From Apostichopus japonicus (taxonomy: Eukaryota; Echinodermata; Holothuroidea; Aspidochirotida; Stichopodidae), in assembly GCF_037975245.1 (NCBI RefSeq), contig NC_092573.1:14900001-14964000 (forward strand): a stretch of DNA of 64,000 nt. The letters run 5' to 3'. Below are positions 47,506-59,188 of this stretch, piece by piece. Each line of letters opens with the position of its first letter. The stretch's first letter is position 1. A model generated the notes under the pieces. It searched no databases. It was not told where the DNA came from and saw only the letters and a program-made list of their open reading frames with translations. The position numbers were made by a program, and so were the translations under genes.

Positions 47506-50500
47506 TCACATCCATGCTATCAATCGATCTAGCTCTGCAGGGTTCCTCTCGCTCAATTTCTTCAAGTAAAGCTTACCTTCGTCCGTCAGTACTGAATCAA
47601 GGAGAGGACATTAAATGAGAATTATTTAAGCAGAGTGAAGGCCCTCTCAGTGATTACATGCCATATTAACCATATTAAGCCAGTATTTAATTCAAGGGAT
47701 AACTCTGTGGCAGACCAATTCAATATGTTTTTCAAGAGAAAACTTTTCCAAGGTGTTTGCTGAAAAACCCCAGCTCAATATCTTAATCCTAACTTAAGAT
47801 ACGAATGTAACCTATATTATGATTACATTGAATGGATAAAGCAACCCTCCTTTACTCTCTTCCTCTCCTGGGAAGTGGATCACTGTGGGTGGTCTATGAT
47901 ATCACCATGGCAACAGCTTAAACAAAAGTTATTTTGTTTGCATGTTCTCTGTCATGTCTTTTACAATTTCATCAAACTGTAACATATTTGTAGAAACTTG
48001 ATTTACCTCTGTTGTTAAATGATTCTCATATTAAAAAGAAATAACACTTCACATCTGGTGGCTATATCCAATTTACTTATACTTCACATCGGGTGGCTGT
48101 ATCCAATTTACTTATACTTCACATCTTGTTGGCTATATCCAATTTACTTACACTTCACATCTGGTGGCTATATCCAATTTATTGTACTTCACATCTGGAG
48201 GCTATATCCAATTTACTTATACTTCACATCTTGTTGGCTATATCCAATTTACTTTCACTTCACATCTGGTGGCTATATCCAATTTACTTATACTTCACAT
48301 CTTGTTGGCTATATCCAATTTACTTACACTTCACATCTGGAGGCTATATCCAATTTACTTATACTTCACATCTTGTTGGCTATATCCAATTTACATACAC
48401 TTCACATCTGGAGGCTATATCCAATTTACTTATACTTCACATCTGGTGGCTAAATCCAATTTACAGTTTTAGCTGTTTGCATACCCCTCTCAATAGCCAG
48501 CTTTTGAAGGGACTTGCTAACCATATAGTTTTTCACGGAAGCAGGACACTTCGCCCAACAACCATTTCGCCCAACTGCCATTTCGCCCAACCTTACCATT
48601 TTGCCCAACCAGCCTGGTCATTTCGCCCAACCAGCCTGGTCATTTCGCCCAACCAGCCTGGTCATTTCGCCCAACCAGTCTGGTCATTTCGCCCAACCAG
48701 CCTGGTCATTTCGCCCAACCAGTCTGGTCATTTCGCCCAACCTTGATTAAATATGATATTTCAAAAGGAAACGTTCGGGAATTGTTAACGTTACAGGATA
48801 CGAACCAAATATTAAGGAAACTTGAGGATTGATCAGTGTGTTAGGGGTTAGGTTTGATAGTAAATGTTCGAATATTAAGGAATATTAAGGAAACTTGAAG
48901 TCCTTTACTTTGTATAGCTTTAGTAAGGAAACGTTCGGGAATTGTTAACGTTACAGGATACGAACCGAATATTAAGGAATCTTGAGGATGGATCAGTGCT
49001 TTAGGGATTAGGTTTGATAGGTTTTTATGAAGACCGATTCCCCTGTGTTTGTATAATAATATAACTTCCATTGTATGCGTAAACGCCTAAAGTAGTGTAA
49101 TCCTCCCATTATACCCGAAATAACTGCTCAGACTCCGATCGATATCGAGCGGACCTCACTTTTTTATTTACCTATTACGAAGTAACCTAACCCAAAATAA
49201 ATCAAATTAAACTAGTGGAATAGAAAAAGTAATATTATTCTGACTGAATATTAGTAAAAATAAGGTTGGGCGAAATGACCAACACGGTTGGGCGAAATGA
49301 CCATGCAGGTTGGGCGAAATGGCCATGATGGTTGGGCGAAATGACCATGCTGGTTGGGCGAAATGACCAGGCTGGTTGGGCGAAATGGCAGTTGGGCGAA
49401 ATGGTTGTTGGGCGAAGTGACTAGAAAGCGTTTTTCACCTGACCACTTGACCAGAACACACCACTTTGTTTGTTTTGACTGTAGCAATAAGTGTGATACC
49501 TTCAATGACCAGACAGAACTAACAAAACCTTTCACCTTAAATCTTCTGGACTGTGTAATACCCTCCAGGGAGATAAGTCTCAACTTCATTTTTTTTTTAA
49601 CTTCTCTAGCTAAACATGACCAAGGTGTACATTAGCTACTAACTATATAGTACTAAATAGATTTTGATATTGTCAAATTGCTATGTTTTCTACTTCACTA
49701 CAAATTGAGCCCTAGCACAAAACTAAATGAATTATTAAACAGAGAAACTTACAGGGCATTGACTTAGGTCAACTTTTAATAGAATTGCATGTTAATTTTC
49801 ATAAACAAACAAATACTTGCAATTCATTTGTTTTACTAGGAAATAATGACCAAACAAAGATGTAAATGTTGTTGTGTAAGGAAATCTTTAGGACAGGATA
49901 TTAGTTCACTTTTATGCCCCCAATCAGGTCCTGTACAACATTTTAGGGGGATGGGGAAGGGAAAGATATGGGGGATGGAATGGTCACCTTATTAACCAAA
50001 TCAAATAACTGCATAAAATAAAGTATCCCTATTATCATCTGACCAGTCCAGATGTTCCTAGACTTCTGTAATGAATAAAACTAAGATGGTGAAGGCCAAC
50101 AGTTTTGTCCTAACAGTTACATCATCATCATCATCATCATCATCATCATGCAAACATACTAGCACTTTATATCCAGCTTACCATTTTCATTCTGTATCCA
50201 ACTCTTACTGTCATAGTATGCCATTTGACTTTCAAATTCTTTCTCAGAGTAATTATCGACAAAGACTGGGATGAACGGATCCATGTGATCAAAACCCTTC
50301 AAACAAAAGACGAAATAAATCAATCAAAACAAAAAAAATAAAAAAAATTGGGGATTTACAATTCCAGGAACTACTTAACATTGCACGAATGATGAGGAAT
50401 TTTATGCAAAGTTCCAAAGAGCAAACAAAATAGGAATGAAAAACTACTTAGCTCTACCAACAGAGCTATCTTGATGTGGGTCACAGTGGATGGTATTACA

Positions 50501-52192
50501 GGAATTGAACTGTACCAACAGAAACAATCCTGGATCTCCTGCTGCAAGATAAGGAAGGCTCTTATACTTGCTGATATATTCATGCTGGCTTGAATTAATA
50601 TTTATCCTGGATTTCGCTAAGAAAAGGTAAGAGCCGTATGCAAACTGCTGCGTTATGTGCTTATTAAGTAGTTTACCTCGATGTAACATTAAACATTTAA
50701 AATGCAGCTAAAACCTTTGGCAGACTGGCTTTATTTCAGACAATGAAACATAATTTGGCATTAATGTGAAAATATTATACACTTCAAATGTAAAGATGAG
50801 AATGCATATATCTTTAGTTTCATTTGGCCACAGTAGAGAGAGTTATATGATCTCTGCAGTGGGTTTTGCTCTGTTTACATTAATTAATCAAAATGCATGT
50901 ACGTGCATATTATTTATTCAAAGAGGAATTAGGGAAAATATGTTTCCACATCTCAAACTTGTCACTGTAGAAACAGCATGTGAATAGCATAAGCCATCGC
51001 AGTATGTTTGTCCACAGCTGGTGACATCACCCACCACCTTCTCACGGTAAGCTAGTTTTCAGCTGGCAAAACTTTACATTATTAAAAACTTTGGACTTTC
51101 AGTTGAATACAGCTTTGCATGCCACTCTTTGAACTAACACAATCAACAGATGATGTCTAAACAAAGAAGTGCTTAAAAGACACAAAAATCATTGATGTAT
51201 TACATTAAAATTAGTTAATTTTTTAGTAACTTACAATTAAACCAAATGAAAAGGAGATGCATGACTTACCTTCTTGCCGAGGAGGTAAAATGGGGTGTAT
51301 TCCTTGTTTGGCTGCTTATAACAAAACTGTTGATCTACAGAGGTGACAATACTTCCGTTTATCTGAAAAACAACGACAATGATTGGCAGTTACACTTTTG
51401 GCATGACACAAACCTCTGAATTAAAAATAACGATGAAATGTTTTGTACCACAGTACCTGTGACCAAACTCTTGAGCAAAATAAAGTTATTCCAAGCACTT
51501 GTCAGCACTGATTGGACTTTCTCCAAGTCTACTCATGTCTTATGGAGGGGTTTCATAGAGGGCTACATACCAAATGCTGGCATATTAACAGCTTGACACA
51601 AATACTATATACTTTAAAACGATGTAAAAGTTCAAAAATATTTTTGTTCCTACAAAAGCTTATGTCTAACTGTGGTCTACTACTGTACAAACAGCAAGTT
51701 ACTGTTTTGTAAAGATTTGTATGAAAATGACTACATACCCAATTTCCTTCCAGAAATTTCTTGAAGTGCATGTGTAAGGTAAGTTCTTCAACAGGAATCT
51801 ATGGTTGGAGAAATAATTAGCAATAATAAATGATTTTAAAGAAAGATTCACATTAATTAGTCAAGATTAAGATGAGACAGTAAAATGAAAGATACATTAA
51901 ATACCAACAGCCAAAATACACAGAGAAACATGACAGGTAACTACACAAAGTCTATTTATTTAGTGATTTCAAAACAATTGACGGGGCAAAATTGAATGCT
52001 GAGAAATGGGGATTTATTTTGTACATTGCGTGATTTGAGGTAAATCACACTTAAAGCAAATCCATGGAGATTGCAGGCCATTCTGAAGAAGATTTTGTTC
52101 GGATTACACCCCCAAACTTTTACACATTCATATGTCTTTCTACAGCAGATAGGACGTTTCTTAGCATCTCTTCGTTTTGTTCTCTATTTTTT

Positions 52193-52258
<66 letters not shown>

Positions 52259-55200
52259 TATACAAAAGCATGCAGTTCATATACAGGCACTCACAATATA
52301 TCCTCCTGTTTTCCTGAAGGCTGTTTCATGAGCAAATAGTCCATTCATGGCCTTAATTGCAAACAACATCTTGAACTCTTTGTTGAAGCTATGGAGTCGA
52401 AGTTCCCTCAGAATAACCCCCACTACATCTGTTGCATTCTTTGGTCTTGTAATTCCCTAAAAACAATAGCAGCCAAACAGGCAGAGGATAAATAGGAAAT
52501 GAGAAATTATTCCAAACAGCATATAAATTATTCTCGTCTTCTTCTATTCTTTCTCTTACCAGAGTTAACCATCAACAAGCTTCTCTATCTTCCCGTACGA
52601 CAAGAAAGATGGCTAGGCTCGCTTAACTCATACACTATACCTATGATTTAATGTGTTTAAATTTAACTAAAATACACTCATATTTAGCAATTAATTATCC
52701 TCAACATTTTCAGCATGTCACCGCTCACTCAGCTATAAAGCAAAGCATTATAAGACTGTCACAGCAATGATTTTTCCTTTTTTCTACTTTTTATGAAATA
52801 TTAACATTTTATTACAATGTTATAGTAAGCCAGTTGTTCACAACAACTATGTAAATCCCACTAATTGCAACAGTGTACAGGTCATGGTCTATGTTATAAT
52901 TATTCAGTTATCTCTACCTGCTCCAGCACTGCTATAAGAGGTTCATCTTTGTCGGTGGCTTCTCTCTTATTCCAAACGTACCTCTCGCTTGTTTTTAGCT
53001 GAAATGGGAAAGCAGATGGTCAAAGCGAAGTTACTATTAATGGCAAAGGTATCTGTTAGAATTACAATATCATTCAACCAAGACAGAAGGAATAACACTA
53101 AAGTTGTTTGAACAACAAAATGTAATCAAGGACTGCACTTTGCTTAAGCGTGCAAAAAACTGCTTCGACGACGGACGTAATCCAATCACCTCAATTGTTA
53201 TGACCTAGTTTTCTGAGGTTGTCAGGTCCCATCATTGTCTTACAAAAGACTCCCACACACAGAATGACTAATGAGAAAGAACACACAGAACAATTGATTT
53301 CTGATAAACAATGGGTGTTCCTTCAATTCAAAAAATCATTTCCATGTGATTGTTTTAAATTTCCATTTGTTGAAACTGGCAGTTTTATTCATGAAAGACC
53401 ACACATGGCTGATTTACCAGTCAGAAGAGAGCTATACATGCTGAGTATCTTTCTGACTGGGACCCACGCAACTTAGAAGTGGCAAAATCTTGATTATTCG
53501 TAATCTTAAGCACCTTTCACCCTGCACAATTATTGAAGATTATATATTTATTACAACAGCTGAGATGAGTCAGGTCACATTCAGACGGGCAGTGTGTGGC
53601 CATCTTGAGAGGTCAAAGTATCTAGCAAACTTGCCTTGCAAACACAACAAGCATATATGATATCAGCTAAATACTATGAAAAGGGGAACCAAGTATGACT
53701 GTGACATTGTGAAATGACTCATAATTTTACTCACTAATATTTTCAAATTTTGGTTTACTAAAATTGTGTGTGTATGTGTGTATAAGAACCCCCAAGAACC
53801 CTCATTGGCTTATCAAAGCCGCAAGCTGACTGAAGTCAGTCTCTTACATTCATATTTAACGTCCATGATTATGAATTGTTAATTGTCAACAACTCTGTGA
53901 CTGGAAGACATACATTAATCTGCGTCTGACTCGAACCGGGGACCTTATGATTGAAAGGCACCGGCGTTAACCACTGAGCTAACACTCCAAGTTGTCAAGT
54001 CTTGAATTCCAAGTCTTAAAGTCCAAAATTGTCAAGTCTTAAAAGAAGAAAACAGCCATTTCACATCCCAATGAGGAGCAGGGCTACGTATGCTTTATGG
54101 GAGAAATATTTGAAGAAATTTGGCACATGTCAGCCAATTTCAGACTACAATGATAAAATCATATGGTATTAAACACCAGTCACAAGCTGAAAATAATATG
54201 ATGGCAAACAGTCCACTTCATTTTTAGCTTGGAAACAATGTGTTCAATAAGCAAGTCAGTAATGTTTACATGTTCAATTCTACACAGGACTCTTCCGTTA
54301 TTACATCATCATGAGGGTAATATTGTTTCCAGTGGTTAAATATTACCGTTCTGACGTCAAACAAGAAAGAAATTAAGTATAGGTTCTTTCAACTGCTTAC
54401 TTTGTTCTCCAGTCCACATGTTCACATACTTTTGATATTGTTTTTGATATAAATGCAAATGATACAGAACCTTGAATGCTAATTAATAGCAATTAATAGC
54501 AATCATATGAACAGATGTGTTGATATGATGAAATGTAACTTAATAACTCCATAAAAAGTCAATTGGAAACAAAATCTGGTTCACTCCAGCAAAGAGAAAT
54601 GTCAATTTTACCTGTTTAAGGAAAGCTTCATTCCTGAGTTTGAACTGTTTCAGCCAATCGGTTGATGTTATTGGTTGGTCGTACATTCCTTCATGTGACG
54701 ATGAATCGATAAAATCGTACTTGTTTTTGAGGTTAAGGTTATTAGCTGTAGACAAGATAAGGAATGATGTTTACCTGTCATATGTAATCTGTCAAGAAGG
54801 AATACCTTATGATGTAAGTTGTCAAAAACGAATTATATCTTTCTACAATAAGTTGTGAAAAGAATGAAACTTTAAATTGCATATTGTATTATAAGAGGAT
54901 GATCATTTCTGGTAAAATTGTGACTAAGAAATTGAAGAGGCTTTATGATTCCTAGTCATAAAATGTTCCATTCATTTATCTGATTGAACAAATGTTAATA
55001 TTCAAATATATATATATATCCGAGATCCGGCTTTAGGAATTACAAATGACCTCAAGTTGGTTGGAATCATGTTTAATCTATAGAGTAAGGCAAAATATGT
55101 CAACAAAAACAGAACTAGTATTGCTCGATACAGGTGACAAACGTCTACAGTGGAATTACGACCTTCCTTTCCCGTTTCAAACCTCTGCAAATACAATCAG

Positions 55201-55325
55201 CGCCCATAGCCTAGTGGTTAGGGTGTCCACATATAAAGCGGGGGTCCAGGCTTCGAATCCCGGTGGAGGCTGGAAGTTTTTTCACTGTTCTGGATTTTCC
55301 CACTAATTACGTTTTCAAAATATAT

Positions 55326-55362
<37 letters not shown>

Positions 55363-58300
55363 TCCCTAGGATGCACATACTTAACCATACCTGAGTGTAC
55401 ATGAGCAATGAGCCAGCCTGCATTGTGACAGTAGTGTATGACATGGTTTAACGTCATCGTTTTACCGCTGCCTTTCCGACCGAAGACGACATACTTTAAG
55501 GCAAGATGGTCAAAATTTGTGTGTTTGATAAGTTGGATGATCTCCACTGCAGGTCTACGAACCATGACGGCTGCTTCGTTAAATGGTTTTATCTGTCAAA
55601 ACAATCACAGAGCAGAGTAAATAGTCATTTATGCTTCGTGACTGCAGTGTCCTGGTCATCGATCTATATAACTGCCTCAAGGTTAGATTAAAAATTTAAG
55701 TGACTTTAACAATCATTTTTAGAACCATCATTTTAGCTGTTAAAGAAGAATAGTCAAATTTGTAGACTACTAAACATTGTCTGTAATGATTTCCTCACTC
55801 ATCAAATTAACAAATTAATTACCCATCCAATTAACATTTCAGCTACTGCTATCAGCCCACATAACACCAACCACGTTGTATACATATTGTGTTAAATGCC
55901 AGTACCTCATAAAAGGTCTCTACTACACCCCACAGATCATTCATCAATGACATTCCCCAATGAGGGATGCCCCTTCCGTGCTGTAGCATTCCATTTTGTC
56001 TCATTGTTTTGTTTTGTCTATTGTTCAGATTCACATCCCTTAACCTCATCAACACACCTAAACAATAGAACTTCTTCTGAGGATGATGGTGATTTATTTC
56101 AAATGACATCTGGGGACTTGGAATTCCTTAGTTTCAAGTCCTCACACAGAATACGAAACAAGTGCAGGCCAAACATAGAAGAAGAAAAAGAAAGACAGGA
56201 AAAAGGCCCTTACCAATCGTTCCCATCTGGTCGAATAACCAACAGGGAAAACTCTTTTGACTTCATCTTGTGGAATTGTATAAAAAAGACCCTCATGCTG
56301 TAAGGTATGATTGAGCTGGAAAGAACAAGTTGAGGTACAATGAAACAGAAGAAATCAAGTGAATGTCAAAACCCCCAGATGTCTGGACAACCGTAAGTAA
56401 TGTTAATTCTGGCAAATAATTATGTTATATCTTAGGGTACTACAGCAAGAGAGTCCATATATGTTTGAATGATATAGTATTAAAGCAAAATAGCTCTTAC
56501 ATGAAAAAAAAAACATTTCTGTAATTATTAGGTGAAAAGTATACCTCTTTTTCTTGACTTGAAATGAAGGTAAAGTACTACCTGATCATGTTAAAAGAAA
56601 CTAAGCCTGTTGCTGAGTATTACTCAAAAAAAATTGTAATTGGGCAATCAATCTGAGGCACTCACTGAAACAGAAATTTTCACCAAATGAATGTTACTTT
56701 AATGCCTATCGATAAATGCTCTGTTTGGCTCTCCAATCCTCCTTGTTCAGAATGTTTTTCATGCTAGTGCAAGAAGCAATATTATTGATCGGAAATATTC
56801 AAAATGTTGAACCTGATTTTATTCAGTGTAAAGCACGATGAGTACAGCTAATAAATAAATCTATTGTTGAATGGGATTGCACTACAGAGAAATATCAAAA
56901 GTTTCCTAGTCAATGCAAAACCTGCTTTGAGGAAGGATAGCGGAAGAAAACATACCGGGTTAGTCTCTGAAGTTCTAAAATATTCTGATCTATGATCTTT
57001 GGTAACAGTTAAGTCATCTGCCAAGGGAAACCTGTTAGCTGCATGGAGATGAACGGTCCGACCCTGCAGTGCAATAATTCGGGCCAAGCGACTACAAGAA
57101 AACATGCCTCCAGAAAACAGATTCTGAAGATAAATAAGGTGAAATAGATGTGCATGATATATGTAATAAATATCAAAGAGTTGTATATATTCAAGTAGCA
57201 ATTAACAAATGATAATCTGAAATATATATCAAGCAGAGTAGTTTTGTTGTATTTGTTTTTAATATTCACTAGTGATAGAAATATTAAATAATGCAGCAGT
57301 ACTGCAATACTTTCGAATATCAAGACCATAAACTTCCAATCCCACCTGATAATCCCAATGTTTATCCCAATGATATCCCACCTGATAATCCCAATGTTTA
57401 TCCCAATGATATCCCACCTGATAATCCCAATGTTTATCCCAATGATATCCCACCTGATAATCCCAATGTTTATCCCAATGATATCCCACCTGGTAATCCC
57501 AATGATATCCCACCTGATAATCCCAATGGTTATCCCAATGATATCCCACCTGGCACTTGATAATCCAAATGTTTATCCCAATGATATCCCACCTGATAAA
57601 TCCAATGTTCATTATTTAAACAATTTAGTCAGTAAACAGTTCTCTCAGGTATTTCCAAACAATCTTTAGCTTAGAATAAGTAAACCGTTTGGAATTTAGA
57701 AGATAATGAATCAAATTTTGCAAAACACGATCTCAAAGAGCTTAAGTAAAGTAGTATTCACAGCATTTGACTTACCTAAGAAATATCACACAATTAGCTC
57801 TTTTTCATTGACTATGTGATTGTTTGCCTGAAGTTTATTAAACTTTGATTTCGGTATTAGAGAAACCTCTGCTGTAAAGTGACTTTCACCAAAAAGCAAC
57901 ATTCTATACCTGTTCACAAGGACTAAAGAAATTAAAAGCTTTTATAACTTTCATCTAATTTACCTGCAGCTTCTATTGGACATAACAACTGAAAGACCTG
58001 ATAAACTTTGGAATGTTTCTGATAAACTGAACAAAATTCTTTTAAAGTTGGTTAGAAAAACATTGACAAATAATGCACTCACTCCTGAAATGACATTGAT
58101 GAGGTTATTTACCTTGCAAGAGTGTAGAAGATGAATATGACCAGCACCTACGGATATAAAAATGAACATTTAAGGCGTGAAATTTTAAGGAATCACAACA
58201 ACGGCTTAAAGAGTTAACATAAACTGATTATACAAAGGAGGTATGGCAACTAAATCTTCAAGATTTCATCTATAATCCATATTAAATAAAATTACAGCGT

Positions 58301-59188
58301 GAATAAACGACAGTTAGGGAAAGCTCACAAACTTGGAAGCAATCACAATGATGGCTACTGTACATTACAACTGTCTCAACCGGCATCTTTTCCTAACAAG
58401 TGGGATTTCTTGAATATTTAAGCAAATAACATTCTTTCATTACAATTTACCAAATGTACCACAAAGCATGTGACAGTTCCTTTAGATCTACACAATTACA
58501 ATGTTTCCAATCATTTCAATTACCAAACAAGAGAAGAAGACATGTTTTACAGTGATCAAGTGTGTGACTAAATACAAGTATCAGCTGCAGACTAGAGCCT
58601 TCTGTATGTCTAACTCATACACACTAATCTACTTTATGAATAGCTGTCTCTACATTTGGTGTCAATCGCGAATGATAATTAACCCTGTACAAAGTCAATT
58701 GTCATTCGCTGTCATTCGTTTTAGTTTGTCCTTATAACAACGGTGTTTCAGAAATGACGTTAGCAAGCCACATCGTTAGTTAAACAATTCCCCTCTCTGT
58801 GTATGAATTGTACACTTGCTCTCGGAGATTGTTTGGATCTTGATGCAAAATTTCAAAGTGCCAAGCATTTGGTTGAGTTAACAGGAGAGGGAGGAAGGAG
58901 CAGTGAACGGTAAACGATATTATTATATTACCACTGTTAGGCTAGGCCTTACACTGTTAGGCTAGGCCTAATAGTTAGGCTGTAGATGGGACTAGGCTAT
59001 GAAATAATTTAAGCCTGCTACTCAGATGAAAACAAGTAAAAAGACCACCCAAACAAGGTTCATTTTATGTCATTCAATCTCGTTTGTAAACATCATGGTA
59101 AAATTCACGTTGGGATAACATTCCTAGCAAAGTATCAATAAATACCTCTGCAGACCGACGGGACTTGCTTCATTAGGGGGGCTGCCAT
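47506..59188 (-). CDS. DAP3: DAP3 / mitochondrial ribosomal protein mS29, 12 coding exons
   Basis: Exons: 59188-59146, 58147-58113, 57123-56956, 56315-56214, 55592-55391, 54745-54612, 52998-52918, 52456-52295, 51798-51739, 51362-51270, 50296-50182 and 47591-47506. All have GT-AG borders and agreeing phases: 1281 nt, 426 aa (human protein about 398). It is a GTP-binding subunit of the mitochondrial small ribosomal subunit, also linked to apoptosis in mammals. The N-terminus (MAAPLMKQVPSVCRGAG) is basic and non-acidic, as for mitochondrial import. SETNP, LNHTLQHEGLFY, MVRRPAVEII, P-loop GRKGSGKT (residues 154-161), WNKRE, GITRPKNATD, GFDHMDPFIPVFVDNY and ERNPAELDRL follow the family order. At residue 290, where vertebrate DAP3 has Asp (VAVDGIN), this reads AIKAMN. 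Intron 11 holds a MULE-like element and minisatellites; intron 2 has a 36-bp repeat. Confidence 0.95.
48045..48470. repeat. Minisatellite of about 36 bp in DAP3 intron 11
   Basis: About 12 units of ACTTCACATCT(G/T)G, GGCTATATCCAATTTACTTA, with alternating GGTGG, GGAGG and TGTTGG forms. Open frames over it are repeat artefacts. Confidence 0.95.
48537..49429. mobile_element. MULE-like non-autonomous element with tandem-repeat inverted ends (893 bp)
   Basis: Flanked by a 9-bp direct repeat GTTTTTCAC (48528-48536 and 49430-49438). Both ends share, in inverted order, CACTTCGCCCAACAACC, then CATTTCGCCCAACTGCC, then several 23-bp units of CATTTCGCCCAACC plus a variable tail (left to 48741, right from 49264). 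The core (48763-49050) has a 2-fold duplication starting AAGGAAACGTTCGGGAATTG. The 9-bp duplication and long repeat-filled ends suggest the Mutator-like class. No transposase. It lies in the last DAP3 intron. Confidence 0.82.
50123..50149. repeat. (CAT)n microsatellite
   Basis: Nine CAT units in DAP3 intron 11, just 3' (in gene direction) of the exon at 50296-50182. Confidence 0.95.
52199..52255. repeat. (TA)n microsatellite in DAP3 intron 8
   Basis: About 28 TA units, 40 bases past the exon 8 donor in the direction of transcription. Confidence 0.95.
53936..53996 (-). repeat. tRNA-like SINE fragment
   Basis: On the minus strand it reads GGAGTGTTAGCTCAGTGGTT, then AACGCC (A box), and CCCCGGTTCGAGTC (B box). 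The anticodon loop is 8 nt and the T stem does not close with the following bases, so it is a tRNA-derived repeat rather than a tRNA gene. Lies in DAP3 intron 6. Confidence 0.6.
55018..55335 (+). repeat. tRNA-like SINE composite, copy 2
   Basis: Matches 33490-33800 along nearly its whole length, including the upstream 180 bases and the ATAGCCTAGTGGTTAGGGTG A-box block (55205 on). The B box is GGCTTCGAATCCCGG. It ends in TATATA. It lies in DAP3 intron 5, antisense to the gene. Confidence 0.75.
57340..57600. repeat. 36-bp minisatellite in DAP3 intron 2
   Basis: About seven units of CCACCTGATAATCCCAATG, TTTATCCCAATGATATC, some shortened. Both strands stay open because the unit length is divisible by three; no coding role is inferred. 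Confidence 0.95.
58930..59010. repeat. GTTAGGCTAGGCCT repeats in DAP3 intron 1
   Basis: Two near-identical copies of ACTGTTAGGCTAGGCCT within 30 bases, then TAGTTAGGCTG and ACTAGGCTATG. They share the TAGGCCTA words of the other first introns here. Confidence 0.7.

Noticed and set aside
48019-48746. Open frames of 100-217 codons on the plus strand
   Set aside because: They run only through 36-bp and 23-bp repeats, so the open frame is a by-product of the repeat units.
53936-53996. tRNA gene
   Set aside because: A and B boxes present, but the anticodon loop is 8 nt and the T stem does not pair; taken as a SINE.
55200-55275. tRNA gene
   Set aside because: Acceptor stem pairs at only about 5 of 7 positions and the unit repeats elsewhere with long flanks; taken as SINE.
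57259-57669. Repetitive proteins on both strands
   Set aside because: The 36-bp unit is divisible by three and has no stops on either strand; it lies inside DAP3 intron 2.
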